Assembly (NCBI GenBank): GCA_021648485.1
Contig: JAKISS010000017.1
Coordinates: forward strand, 1 to 49,806
Reading direction: 5' to 3'
Origin: Gammaproteobacteria bacterium
Lineage (GTDB): Bacteria > Pseudomonadota > Gammaproteobacteria > SZUA-152
Length of the DNA: 49,806 bases
Positions 17,530 to 26,567 of this stretch are shown here, in pieces. The translations under genes were made by a program, and so were the position numbers. Each line of letters starts with the position of its first letter. The stretch's first letter is position 1. The notes below the pieces were generated by a model. That model searched no databases, was not told the origin of the DNA, and worked only from the letters and a program-made list of their open reading frames with translations.

Positions 17530-18767
17530 TGTTCGATAAAATATCGCGCAGCCTGGGTGATTTGCGAGAATGGGCCGATGAACGATTTCCGGTTACCGCA
17601 TTTTGGCAGGATCATTTGGTTAAATATTACGCACCTAAAAACCTGAATTTCTGGTACTTCTTTGGCTCGCTGGCTTTTTTGGTGCTGGTGATTCAATTGC
17701 TCACCGGTATATTTCTCACCATGAATTATAAGCCCACTGCCGACACTGCTTTTGCGTCGGTGGAATACATTATGCGTGATGTGAATTGGGGTTGGTTGAT
17801 CCGCTACATACATTCTACGGGGGCATCATTTTTCTTTATCGTGATTTATCTGCATATGTTTCGTGCCTTACTTTACGGTTCTTACCGTAAGCCGCGTGAA
17901 TTGTTGTGGGTATTTGGCATGCTGATTTTTGTAGTGCTGATGGCCGAGGCGTTTATGGGTTATTTGTTGCCTTGGGGACAAATGTCGTTCTGGGGGGCGC
18001 AGGTGATTATTTCCCTGTTTGGTGCGATTCCGTATATCGGTGATGATTTAGCGCTGTGGATTCGGGGTGACTTTGTGGTGGCTGATGCCACACTCAATCG
18101 TTTTTTTGCTTTCCATGTCATTGCTTTTCCATTGTTGTTGATTGGTCTGGTGTTATTTCACATGATCGCTTTGCATTCGGTGGGTTCGAACAACCCGGAT
18201 GGCATCGAAATTAAAAAGCAAAAAGATGAAAATGGGGTTCCACTGGATGGTATACCTTTTCACCCGTATTACACGGTGAAGGATATGGTGGGTGTCGTGG
18301 TGTTTTTGATCATTTTTTCTGCGGTGATTTTTTATGCCCCGGAAATGGGTGGCTGGTTTTTGGAAAAGGATAATTTTGTGCCGGCGGACCCGCTTAAAAC
18401 ACCGGAACATATTGCACCTTTATGGTATTTCACTCCTTTTTACGCCATTTTGCGTGCGGTGCCGGATAAGTTTCTGGGCGTAGTGGCTATGGGGGCATCC
18501 ATGGTAGTGTTATTTTTGTTGCCTTGGTTGGATCGCAGTCCGGTCAGATCCATTCGTTATCGTGGCCCCTGGTTTAAACTGGCATTAAGTGTATTTGTTG
18601 TTAGTTTTATTGGTCTGGCTTATTTGGGCACGGTGACTGCGACGCCGTTGGCAACATTGTTTTCGCGTATTTTCAGCATTTTGTATTTTGCCTTTTTCTT
18701 GTTAATGCCGATTTACAGTAAATGGGATAAAACCAAACCGTTACCAGAAAGGGTGACGGAAAAATGA
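17529..18767 (+). CDS. petB: Ubiquinol-cytochrome c reductase cytochrome b subunit
   Basis: A 412-residue cytochrome b with about eight transmembrane helices. The heme-binding histidines lie in the second helix (YIHSTGASFFFIVIYLHM) and the fourth (FAFHVIAFPLLLIGLVLFHM), giving the two b hemes. The quinol-oxidation site motif is present as APLWYFTPFYAILRAVPDK, the proteobacterial variant of PEWY. It is the core of the complex and runs the Q cycle that pumps protons. The coding region starts within the Rieske stop and overlaps cytochrome c1 by four bases (ATGA). Confidence 0.97.
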   Translation: MFDKISRSLGDLREWADERFPVTAFWQDHLVKYYAPKNLNFWYFFGSLAFLVLVIQLLTGIFLTMNYKPTADTAFASVEYIMRDVNWGWLIRYIHSTGASFFFIVIYLHMFRALLYGSYRKPRELLWVFGMLIFVVLMAEAFMGYLLPWGQMSFWGAQVIISLFGAIPYIGDDLALWIRGDFVVADATLNRFFAFHVIAFPLLLIGLVLFHMIALHSVGSNNPDGIEIKKQKDENGVPLDGIPFHPYYTVKDMVGVVVFLIIFSAVIFYAPEMGGWFLEKDNFVPADPLKTPEHIAPLWYFTPFYAILRAVPDKFLGVVAMGASMVVLFLLPWLDRSPVRSIRYRGPWFKLALSVFVVSFIGLAYLGTVTATPLATLFSRIFSILYFAFFLLMPIYSKWDKTKPLPERVTEK

Positions 18768-19513
18768 AGCCGCTATTTATAGTTATATGTTTATTGCTTT
18801 TCGGGTTTTTTACGATAAATGTTTCAGCAGGCGGTAGTGATGTTATGCTGGATTCGGTTGATATCCAGCTGGATGATCGTGCCGCCATTAAACGCGGCGC
18901 AAAACTGTTTGTGAATTATTGTCTCAATTGTCATTCCGCCAATTTTATGCGTTACAGCCGCATTGCTCAAGACCTGGATATGAGCAGCGATGAAGTGAGA
19001 AATCAGCTCATTACCACTGGAGCCAAAGTGGGTGAGTCTATGAACGTGGCTATTGCTGAAGAAGATGCTAAACGCTGGTTTGGCACAGCGGTGCCGGATT
19101 TGTCGGTAATTGCCCGTGCCCGTGGTGTTGATTGGTTGTATACCTATTTGCGTTCGTTTTACCGGGATGACTCGCGTCCCTGGGGTGTTAACAACAGTGT
19201 CTTTAAAGATGTGGGTATGCCGCATGTGTTGTGGGAGTTGCAGGGCTTACAGGTACCCATTATGGAAAGTTATACCGATGAGCAAGGTAATACATCAGAG
19301 CGCATTCGTGGCTTCAAACTTATTGAAAAAGGCATGTTGAACACCTCAGAATATGATGCCGCCATGCGAGATCTGGTTACCTTTCTTGCTTATTTAGGGG
19401 AACCCAGTAAATTGCAGCGTCTGGCTTTAGGCAAGTGGGTATTACTGTTTCTCACGGGGTTTTTGATATTGGTCATTTTGTTGAAAAAAGAATACTGGCG
19501 GGATATCCATTGA
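18764..19513 (+). CDS. petC: Ubiquinol-cytochrome c reductase cytochrome c1 subunit
   Basis: A 249-residue cytochrome c1. An N-terminal signal peptide (about 1-23) ends at NVSAGG. The heme site is CLNCH (Cys53, Cys56, His57) followed by SANFMRYSRIA, typical of c1. One C-terminal transmembrane anchor (about residues 225-243) keeps it in the inner membrane, and the protein ends KKEYWRDIH. It takes electrons from the Rieske cluster and passes them to soluble cytochrome c. It is the last gene of the three-gene bc1 operon; no intrinsic terminator is obvious, but a long hairpin element begins 36 bases later. Confidence 0.95.
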   Translation: MKPLFIVICLLLFGFFTINVSAGGSDVMLDSVDIQLDDRAAIKRGAKLFVNYCLNCHSANFMRYSRIAQDLDMSSDEVRNQLITTGAKVGESMNVAIAEEDAKRWFGTAVPDLSVIARARGVDWLYTYLRSFYRDDSRPWGVNNSVFKDVGMPHVLWELQGLQVPIMESYTDEQGNTSERIRGFKLIEKGMLNTSEYDAAMRDLVTFLAYLGEPSKLQRLALGKWVLLFLTGFLILVILLKKEYWRDIH

Positions 19514-19548
19514 GTTCCTGTGAATCTGTCTGCTTTGCAGAGTAAAAC

Positions 19549-19642
19549 CGTAGGGCGCGTAGTCTGTGCCCACGCGTTGATTCTGCGTTTGAGCGGTTTG
19601 TAGCCGGTGCCGCGTGGGCACAGACTACGCGCCTACCCTACG
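19549..19642. repeat. Long inverted-repeat element (MITE-like hairpin)
   Basis: A 28-base left arm (19549-19576) and a 32-base right arm (19611-19642) are complementary except for a four-base bulge, enclosing a 34-base loop. The core reads GCGCGTAGTCTGTGCCCACG. Such GTAGGG...TGGGCAC hairpins occur as dispersed elements in many environmental proteobacteria. It lies in the gap between the bc1 operon and the dcw cluster and may also end transcription. The rest of the gap (19643-19889) shows no gene. Confidence 0.8.
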
Positions 19643-19889
19643 TGATTATCTTCATTTAACCTTCGCGGCTTTGTTCCATTTTTATGCGGTCATAAAATGA
19701 TCACATTTTCTTTTTGGTAATATTTCCGACCCTTCTTTTGGTTTCTTCTTAAGGTTTTACTTTAAGTTCATTTAACAACGATTTGATTACATAAAACTAC
19801 TCGGGTCCTGGTTGGATGAGTTTTGAGCAGGTTGCTCTAAGTCATTGTGTGGAAAGCAGGTTTTTTATGTTATTCCAGGCGTTATTTTC

Positions 19890-19919
19890 TTGACAGTAGG
19901 GGAATCGGGTACCTATAGT
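19890..19919 (+). promoter_or_regulatory. Promoter of the mraZ/dcw cluster
   Basis: A perfect TTGACA (19890-19895) and TATAGT (19914-19919, five of six) are separated by 18 bases. Start of transcription is expected near 19926, within the operator repeats described next. The mRNA would have a leader of about 145 bases. Confidence 0.7.
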
Positions 19920-19920
19920 G

Positions 19921-19955
19921 GTGCAATATTGTGGGGAAAAGTGGTTAATTGTGGA
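19921..19955 (+). promoter_or_regulatory. Probable MraZ operator: four repeats with 10-bp period
   Basis: The pentamers GTGCA, GTGGG, GTGGT and GTGGA start at 19921, 19931, 19941 and 19951, each separated by exactly five bases. MraZ is known to bind repeats of TGGGN/GTGG type spaced by five bases next to its own promoter and to repress the cluster. Here the repeats cover the expected transcription start, as a repressor site should. Confidence 0.72.
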
Positions 19956-20071
19956 TTTTCTGAATTCGCGGCCGCTTAAAAGGTGGAGTTCACTACGTGT
20001 TAATGCGGGGGTGATCACGCCGCCACACCGAGCGTAGCACTGACTGATGGTTATACGAGGAGCCGGAAAAA

Positions 20072-20527
20072 TTGTTTCGAGGGGTTAATGCTCTCAATCT
20101 GGATGCCAAAGGGCGCGTGGCTATGCCTACGCGCCATCGTCAGCGGCTGTCTGATACCTGTGATGGGCAGATGGTGATCACGGTGGATAACAGTGATCGC
20201 TGTTTGTTGTTGTATCCCTTGCAGGAATGGGAAGTGGTTGAACGCAAGTTACAAAAACTGCCCAGTTTTAACCGGCAGGCTCGCCGTTTGCAGCGGATGT
20301 TGATTGGCCACGCTACTGAGGTGGAAATGGATGGTACAGGTCGCTTGCTGGTACCGCCGCCGTTGCGTGAGTTCGCGGATCTGGAAAAACGTGTGGTGTT
20401 GATCGGGCAGAGCAATAAATTTGAGTTATGGAATGAGGAGTTATGGACAGAAAGCCGTAGTGACTGGATGGCGGCGGGCGATGATCTTGGTGATCTGCCC
20501 GCAGAGATGGAGACGATGTCGTTATAA
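20072..20527 (+). CDS. mraZ: Transcriptional regulator MraZ
   Basis: A 151-residue MraZ with two SpoVT-AbrB-type halves, each showing the signature: [13 protein letters not shown] near residue 11 and [14 protein letters not shown] near residue 89. MraZ forms a ring and represses the dcw cluster through repeats upstream of itself; matching repeats are present at 19921-19955. The start is TTG 20072, giving the conserved beginning MFRG, with GAGGAG nine bases upstream. The length is the usual one. The next gene, rsmH, follows after five bases. Confidence 0.96.
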   Translation: MFRGVNALNLDAKGRVAMPTRHRQRLSDTCDGQMVITVDNSDRCLLLYPLQEWEVVERKLQKLPSFNRQARRLQRMLIGHATEVEMDGTGRLLVPPPLREFADLEKRVVLIGQSNKFELWNEELWTESRSDWMAAGDDLGDLPAEMETMSL

Positions 20528-20532
20528 CGCCG

Positions 20533-21480
20533 ATGAGCGAAAACTTTGTGCATCAGCCGGTGTTGTTTGACGAGGTGTTGACGGCGCTGGCTATCCGGCC
20601 CGATGGCATCTACGTAGACGGCACTTTCGGTCGGGGTGGTCACGCGGGTGCCATTTTGGATCGCCTGGATTCTCAAGGGCAATTGCTGGCCATTGATAAA
20701 GATCCACAGGCGGTGGTGGCAGCTAAGGATCGGTTTGGCGCGGATTCGCGTTTCAGCATTGCGCAGGGTTCATTCACTGAATTGGAGCGGCTGGTGCGAG
20801 AGAGAGATTGGCAGGCATCGGAGGCAGGTGGTGTGGACGGGGTTCTTCTGGATCTCGGGGTGTCGTCTCCCCAGCTGGATGACCCGGAACGGGGTTTCAG
20901 TTTTCGCCATGAGGGTGATCTCGATATGCGCATGGATCCGGGAAGCGGACAGAGTGCAGCCCAGTGGCTGGCACGGGCTGAAGAATATGATATTCGCCGG
21001 GTGTTACGTGAATACGGCGAGGAGAAGTTTGCCAAACGTATTGCTTACGCCATCGTAAAGGCGCGTGAGGAAAATCCTATTAGCACGACCCGTCAATTGG
21101 CGACATTGATCGCTGAGGCCAGTCCTGTGCATGAAAAAGGCAAAGACCCGGCGACACGCAGTTTTCAGGCAATTCGTATTTTTATTAATGGTGAGCTGGA
21201 TGATCTCAAACAATGTTTGCCGCAGGCACTTGATGTGTTGCGGCCCGGTGGACGACTGGCGGTGATCAGTTTTCATTCTCTGGAAGACCGTATCGTTAAG
21301 CGCCTGTTGCGCAAAGAGGCGCGGGGTGATGACTTTCCTCCGGATTTACCGATTCCGCAGTCGGCGTTGTCGCCGCGTGTCAAGCTGATTGGCAAGGCGA
21401 TCCGTGCCAGTAAGGAGGAAATTGCCGCCAATCCGCGTGCCCGCAGTGCGGTGTTACGTGTGGCGGAGCGGTTGCATTGA
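20533..21480 (+). CDS. rsmH: 16S rRNA (cytosine(1402)-N(4))-methyltransferase RsmH
   Basis: A 315-residue RsmH (MraW). The SAM-binding loop [11 protein letters not shown] is at residues 27-37. Further family motifs are [20 protein letters not shown], the late [17 protein letters not shown] block ([10 protein letters not shown]) and [11 protein letters not shown] at the end. It methylates C1402 of 16S rRNA. The position directly after mraZ is the universal one in dcw clusters. Length and ends look normal. Confidence 0.97.
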   Translation: MSENFVHQPVLFDEVLTALAIRPDGIYVDGTFGRGGHAGAILDRLDSQGQLLAIDKDPQAVVAAKDRFGADSRFSIAQGSFTELERLVRERDWQASEAGGVDGVLLDLGVSSPQLDDPERGFSFRHEGDLDMRMDPGSGQSAAQWLARAEEYDIRRVLREYGEEKFAKRIAYAIVKAREENPISTTRQLATLIAEASPVHEKGKDPATRSFQAIRIFINGELDDLKQCLPQALDVLRPGGRLAVISFHSLEDRIVKRLLRKEARGDDFPPDLPIPQSALSPRVKLIGKAIRASKEEIAANPRARSAVLRVAERLH

Positions 21481-21493
21481 ATGGCTGTATTGA

Positions 21494-21769
21494 ATGAACA
21501 AGTTGCTGGTGGTAATGATTTTGGCGGTGCTGGTTTCGGCGGTGGGCGTGATTGAGGCTAAGCATCAGAGTCGTAAACGGTTTGTGGCATTGCAGGCGCT
21601 GGAGAAGGTACGCGATCAAATGAATGTGGAATGGGGACAGTTGCAGTTAGAGCAGGGTACCTGGGCGACGCACAGCCGGGTGGAACGTATTGCCCGGGAA
21701 AAATTGCGCATGGTGAACCCTGAAATGGATGAGGTGGTGATTGTGAAACAGGTGGAGCAAAAGCCATGA
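21494..21769 (+). CDS. ftsL: Cell division protein FtsL
   Basis: A 91-residue bitopic membrane protein. It has one N-terminal transmembrane helix (about residues 3-22, LLVVMILAVLVSAVGVIEAK) and a periplasmic part predicted to be a coiled coil (residues 25-70) containing WGQLQLEQGTW and ARIAREKL-like (VERIAREKLRM) motifs typical of FtsL. It joins FtsB and FtsQ to activate FtsWI at the septum. The position between rsmH and ftsI confirms the call. Confidence 0.92.
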   Translation: MNKLLVVMILAVLVSAVGVIEAKHQSRKRFVALQALEKVRDQMNVEWGQLQLEQGTWATHSRVERIAREKLRMVNPEMDEVVIVKQVEQKP

Positions 21770-21832
21770 GTGTGGGTGTTTGCGGGTTAGTGACGATGGG
21801 AGTCGAGGGATATTTTTTATTAGAAGCGTATA

Positions 21833-23602
21833 TTGAAAAAAACGAATTTAAAAAACAAATTTAAAAAAATGAGTGAACAATCATCCATACCCACTTACCG
21901 TGGCCGACGTCTGTTGGTGCTGGCGGTGCTGAGCCTGGCGGGCTTGGCGCTGGTGGCGCGCGCGGTGGATTTGCAGGTGGTGCGTAAGGATTTTCTGCAA
22001 GGGCAGGGTGATGCCCGTTATTCGCGCGTGGTTTCCGAGCCTGCGCATCGCGGCATGATTACAGATCGCCTTGGTGAACCGCTGGCCATCAGTACACCGG
22101 TGGATTCGGTGTGGGCTAATCCCCAGGAGTTGATTCTGGCGCGTGACAGCTGGCCGCAACTGAGCAAGGTGCTGGGACTCAAGCGCGGTGTACTGGAGCG
22201 CCAGCTAGCGGCAAAACGCGATAAGGAATTCATGTACCTGAAACGCCGGGTCGCTCCCGATCTGGCAGAAAAAGTCATGGCGCTGGAAGTGCCTGGGGTG
22301 GCTTTGCTGCCGGAATACAAGCGTTTTTATCCGGCCGGTGAGGTGACTGCCCATGTGGTGGGTTTCACCAATGTGGATGACGAAGGTCAGGAAGGTATGG
22401 AGCTGGTACACAATGCACGGCTCAAAAGCATTGCGGGAGCCAAGCGGGTGATCAAGGATCGTATTGGCCGCGTGGTGGAAAACGTTGAGCGCGTTTCCGA
22501 GCCGCAGCCGGGCGAAGATATTGTGCTGAGCATTGATCGCCGCTTGCAGTACCTGGCTTACCGCGAACTGAAAGCCGCCGTAAAAAGCCATCGTGCCGAT
22601 GCCGGTTCGATAGTGATTCTTGATGTGCGTACCGGTGAAGTGCTGGCCATGGTCAACCAGCCTGCTTATAACCCCAACAATCGCAGTAAATTGAAAAGCA
22701 GCCATTTGCGTAATCGTGCGGTAACGGATGTGTTTGAGCCTGGCTCTACCATTAAACCGTTTACGGTGGCGGCGGCACTGGAAACCGGGCGTTTTAACAG
22801 CAACACGGTAGTGGATGTGCGCCCGGGGTATTTGAAGGTGGGCCGTAAAACCATTCGTGATTTCCGTGACTACGGCGTTATTGACGTTTCCACCATCCTG
22901 CAAAAATCCAGCAACGTGGGTGCCAGCAAGCTGGCATTGTCGATTACCCCGGAACACCTGTGGCAGGTCTTCGCCAGTGTTGGGCTGGGCACGGATTCCG
23001 GTAGTGGTTTTCCTGGTGAACCGTCGGGGCTGTTAACCGACTACGGTGCATGGCATGACATTCAGCGCGCCACGGTGTCGTACGGTTACGGATTGTCGGT
23101 AACGGCCATGCAACTGGCCCGAGCTTACGCAGCGTTGGCCACTGATGGTCGTCCGTTACCCGTGAGTTTTTTGCGCCGTAGCGAAGCACAGGCCGCAGAA
23201 TTGGCTTCTCTGTACGAACCCGTATTGAGTGAAAACAGTTTACGCAAGGTACGCCGAATGCTGGAGCGTGTTGTCGAAGAAGGTGGCACAGGCACCCGGG
23301 CGGCAGTACCGGGTTATCGCATCGCCGGTAAAACCGGCACAGTGAAAAAATCCGGTGCCGGAGGATATGTTGAGGATAGCTATCTGGCGTTATTTGCCGG
23401 TCTTGCACCGGCCAGTGACCCGCGTCTGGCCATGGTGGTGATGATTGACGAGCCTCGTGGTGAAAAATATTACGGCGGTGCCGTGGCGGCCCCGGTGTTT
23501 TCCAGGGTGATGGCGGGTGCCTTACGCATGCTGGATATTCCCCCGGATAACGTAAACCCGGATTCTGGCCAGCGGCTGGCATCTTTGAGCGGGACGCAGT
23601 GA
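21833..23602 (+). CDS. ftsI: Peptidoglycan transpeptidase FtsI (PBP3)
   Basis: A class B penicillin-binding protein of 589 residues. It has one N-terminal membrane anchor (about 28-47), a dimerisation domain beginning ARYSRVVSEPAHRG, and the transpeptidase domain. The catalytic motifs are intact: STIKP with Ser305, SSN in KSSNVGASKL, and KTG at 500-502. It cross-links septal peptidoglycan together with FtsW. The start is uncertain: TTG 21833 or ATG 21869, both without a strong ribosome binding site. The stop overlaps murE by four bases. Confidence 0.96.
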   Translation: MKKTNLKNKFKKMSEQSSIPTYRGRRLLVLAVLSLAGLALVARAVDLQVVRKDFLQGQGDARYSRVVSEPAHRGMITDRLGEPLAISTPVDSVWANPQELILARDSWPQLSKVLGLKRGVLERQLAAKRDKEFMYLKRRVAPDLAEKVMALEVPGVALLPEYKRFYPAGEVTAHVVGFTNVDDEGQEGMELVHNARLKSIAGAKRVIKDRIGRVVENVERVSEPQPGEDIVLSIDRRLQYLAYRELKAAVKSHRADAGSIVILDVRTGEVLAMVNQPAYNPNNRSKLKSSHLRNRAVTDVFEPGSTIKPFTVAAALETGRFNSNTVVDVRPGYLKVGRKTIRDFRDYGVIDVSTILQKSSNVGASKLALSITPEHLWQVFASVGLGTDSGSGFPGEPSGLLTDYGAWHDIQRATVSYGYGLSVTAMQLARAYAALATDGRPLPVSFLRRSEAQAAELASLYEPVLSENSLRKVRRMLERVVEEGGTGTRAAVPGYRIAGKTGTVKKSGAGGYVEDSYLALFAGLAPASDPRLAMVVMIDEPRGEKYYGGAVAAPVFSRVMAGALRMLDIPPDNVNPDSGQRLASLSGTQ

Positions 23603-25158
23603 TTAGCGTGCAACCCACACCAAAACCATTGACCTTTGCCGAGCTGATTGCCGGCATTTATTTTATTCGGCAGGCACCCGCGCTGGCCATTGGCGGGCTG
23701 TGCCTGGATAGCCGAAAGACACAAAAGGGTGATCTGTTTTTTGCCCTGGATGGCGAACTGGTACATGGTAAGGAATTTATTGATGACGCTATTGCACGCG
23801 GCGCGAGCGCGGTGTTATGGGCATCCTCCACAGCACGGCAGGAAATGCGCGGTGACAGGCCGGTGCCGGTGTACGGTGTGCCAGACTTGAAAAACAAGGT
23901 GGGCCGCATAGCCGAACGATTTTATGGTGAGCCGACGAAAAAACAGTTTGTGATTGGTGTTACCGGCACCAATGGTAAAACCTCGGTGACACAGTTTATC
24001 GCTCATGCGCTGCAAAAAGATGCACCCTGTGGCGTGCTTGGCACGTTGGGTAATGGCGTATTTGGCCAGCTGGAAAAAGGTGGTTTCACCACACCGGATG
24101 CGATTACCCTGCATACTTTGCTGGATGATTTACGCCACGAAAATGTGAAGCGAGTGGTGATGGAAGCATCTTCTCATGGCCTTGAGCAGGGGCGGGTGGC
24201 GGGAGTGGCATTTGATGTGGCGGTGTTTACCAATCTCAGTCATGAGCATCTGGATTATCACGGTACGATGGAAAATTACGGTCAGGCCAAACGCCGCCTG
24301 TTCGAGACCAAAGGCCTGAAATATGCAGTGATCAATATCGATGATGATTATGGCCGGAAAATGCTGACGTCAATGCCGGGCGCGGTGGGAACGGTGAGTT
24401 ATGGTTTTAATGACGGCAAGGGAGGCGATGATGTCCGGCCTTCCTTGTTGGGTTCCAATTTGCAGTTAGACCGTAATGGCCTGCGCATGCATGTGGAAAG
24501 CGACTGGGGTAAAGGTGATTTACAGGTGCCGCTGCTGGGTGCGTTTAATGCGTCCAACCTGTTGGCGGCACTGGGTGGATTACTGGCCAGTGGCATTGCT
24601 TTTGACGATGCCTTGCAACGTCTGTCTGATGTGCAGCCGGTACCGGGACGTATGCAGGGTTATGGTGGCAGCAGTCATCTGCCTTTGGTGGTGGTGGATT
24701 ATGCACACACCCCGGATGCCTTGCAGCAGGTGCTGGTTGCCGTGCGGGCACATACCGCCGTACAGCCCGGTGTCGTAATGGCACCCGATTTGTGGTGCGT
24801 ATTGGGTTGCGGGGGTGACCGGGATCGCAGCAAGCGCCCGTTAATGGCGGCAGCAGCGGAGCAGTTGGCAGATAAAGTGATTGTGACCGACGACAACCCG
24901 CGTACAGAAAATGCGCAGGTAATTGTCGCCGATATTCTTCAGGGATTTACCCGGGTGGATGATGTGCTGGTGATTGCTGATCGTGCCAGTGCCATTGAAA
25001 AAGCGATTCTCTCCGCCGCAGAAGATGATGTGGTGCTGATTGCCGGCAAGGGGCACGAAGAGGTACAGATTGTCGGTGATGAGCGTTTGCCATTCAGTGA
25101 CGCTCATGAAGTTGAGCGGGTGCTGGCTCTGCGCAAATCCGCTGGAGGGTTGTCGTGA
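23599..25158 (+). CDS. murE: UDP-MurNAc-tripeptide synthetase MurE
   Basis: A 519-residue Mur ligase. The P-loop is GVTGTNGKTS. The central block ASSHGLEQGRV and the NLSHEHLDYHG motif are typical. DDNPRTE near residue 433 is the signature of enzymes that add meso-diaminopimelate rather than lysine. It therefore forms UDP-MurNAc-L-Ala-D-Glu-mDAP in the cytosol. It starts at GTG 23599 inside the ftsI stop and overlaps murF by four bases. Confidence 0.96.
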   Translation: MISVQPTPKPLTFAELIAGIYFIRQAPALAIGGLCLDSRKTQKGDLFFALDGELVHGKEFIDDAIARGASAVLWASSTARQEMRGDRPVPVYGVPDLKNKVGRIAERFYGEPTKKQFVIGVTGTNGKTSVTQFIAHALQKDAPCGVLGTLGNGVFGQLEKGGFTTPDAITLHTLLDDLRHENVKRVVMEASSHGLEQGRVAGVAFDVAVFTNLSHEHLDYHGTMENYGQAKRRLFETKGLKYAVINIDDDYGRKMLTSMPGAVGTVSYGFNDGKGGDDVRPSLLGSNLQLDRNGLRMHVESDWGKGDLQVPLLGAFNASNLLAALGGLLASGIAFDDALQRLSDVQPVPGRMQGYGGSSHLPLVVVDYAHTPDALQQVLVAVRAHTAVQPGVVMAPDLWCVLGCGGDRDRSKRPLMAAAAEQLADKVIVTDDNPRTENAQVIVADILQGFTRVDDVLVIADRASAIEKAILSAAEDDVVLIAGKGHEEVQIVGDERLPFSDAHEVERVLALRKSAGGLS

Positions 25159-26567
25159 TGAATACCCGTCAGATTTCACCTGGCATTAATACCGTGGAAG
25201 CCGTTTGCGAACTGTTGCAGGGCGAATTGCGGGGCGATGTAAAAGCACGATCCTTTTCCGGTATCAGTACAGACACCCGTGAAGTGGTACCGGGCCAGTT
25301 GTTTGTGGCATTGAGCGGACCGCATTTTGATGGCCATGATTTTGTCGCTTATGCCGTACAAAAAGGTGCAGTAGCGGTCGTAGTGGCGCAGCCTGTTGAT
25401 ATATCTGTTCCGCAGATTATTGTCAGTGACCCCCAGCGTGCCTATGCACAACTGGCGGCCAACTGGCGACAACAGTTTGCGATTCCGCTGATTGCGGTGA
25501 CCGGCAGTAACGGCAAAACCACCGTCAAGGAAATGCTTGCAGCGATTATGTCGTGCAAGGGCAGTGTATTGGCCACTCAGGCCAATTTTAATAATGAAGT
25601 GGGTGTGCCGCGCACCTTGTTGGCTATGCGCGGGGAGCATGTTGCGGCGGTGGTTGAAGAAGGGGCCAGCGGCCCGGGTGATATCGCTTACCTGACGGCA
25701 TTCGTGCAACCCACGGTGGCCATTGTCACCAATGCAGCAGGTGCGCACCTGGAAGGTTTTGGTTCAGTGGATGTGGTGGCAAAAACCAAGGGCGAGATTT
25801 TTGAAAACCTGCCTGCGAATGGCGTGGCCATTATTAATGCCGATGATGCTTTTGCCGGGTTATGGCAGACGCAGGCAAAGCCGCGTTCAATTGTGCGCTT
25901 TTCTCTGTCTGCGGAAGGTGATGCCGATATCGATGCCGAAGTGCGCGGCACATTAACCACCGATGGCACCCTTGATAGCACTCTGCAAATAGTTACCCCG
26001 GCGGGTGAGGTGCAAGTGACTTTGCCACTGGAGGGCCGCCATAACGCCGCCAATGCATTGGCGGCCACGGCGGCAGCGCTGGCCGCAGGTGCCAGTATTG
26101 CAAATGTAAAAACCGGCCTGGAATCCATGCAGACGGTGCCGGGCCGTTTGCAACGCAAAGCGGGCATTCATGGCGCACAGATTATTGATGATACGTATAA
26201 CGCCAACCCGGCATCGCTAAATGCCGCATTGGCTGTATTGGCACAATGTCGTGGTGATCACTATCTCGTGTTAGGTGATATGGCGGAGTTGGGTGCAAAG
26301 GCGGTGGAATATCACCAACAGGCAGGTTATCAGGCGCGCGAGACCGGTGTCAGTCGTTTGTATGCAGTCGGTGAGTATTCTTTGCACGCTGTACAGGCTT
26401 TTGGTGAGCATGGCCAGCATTTTGCTGCACAGGATGAATTGATTTCCCATTTGCAAGAAGACCTGCATAAAGACGTAACATTATTGGTGAAAGGCTCACG
26501 CTCGGCACACATGGAAAATGTGGTAGCGGCGTTGTCTGTGGCCGGGACTACGGAGGGAGTGAGCTGA
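25155..26567 (+). CDS. murF: UDP-MurNAc-tripeptide:D-Ala-D-Ala ligase MurF
   Basis: A 470-residue Mur ligase that adds D-Ala-D-Ala to complete the peptide stem. The P-loop is [13 protein letters not shown]. Other family features are the [13 protein letters not shown] motif and [15 protein letters not shown], both hallmarks of MurF. The reported GTG 25155 is immediately followed by ATG 25158, which may be the true start. The last base is shared with the mraY start (TGATG). Confidence 0.96.
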   Translation: MMNTRQISPGINTVEAVCELLQGELRGDVKARSFSGISTDTREVVPGQLFVALSGPHFDGHDFVAYAVQKGAVAVVVAQPVDISVPQIIVSDPQRAYAQLAANWRQQFAIPLIAVTGSNGKTTVKEMLAAIMSCKGSVLATQANFNNEVGVPRTLLAMRGEHVAAVVEEGASGPGDIAYLTAFVQPTVAIVTNAAGAHLEGFGSVDVVAKTKGEIFENLPANGVAIINADDAFAGLWQTQAKPRSIVRFSLSAEGDADIDAEVRGTLTTDGTLDSTLQIVTPAGEVQVTLPLEGRHNAANALAATAAALAAGASIANVKTGLESMQTVPGRLQRKAGIHGAQIIDDTYNANPASLNAALAVLAQCRGDHYLVLGDMAELGAKAVEYHQQAGYQARETGVSRLYAVGEYSLHAVQAFGEHGQHFAAQDELISHLQEDLHKDVTLLVKGSRSAHMENVVAALSVAGTTEGVS

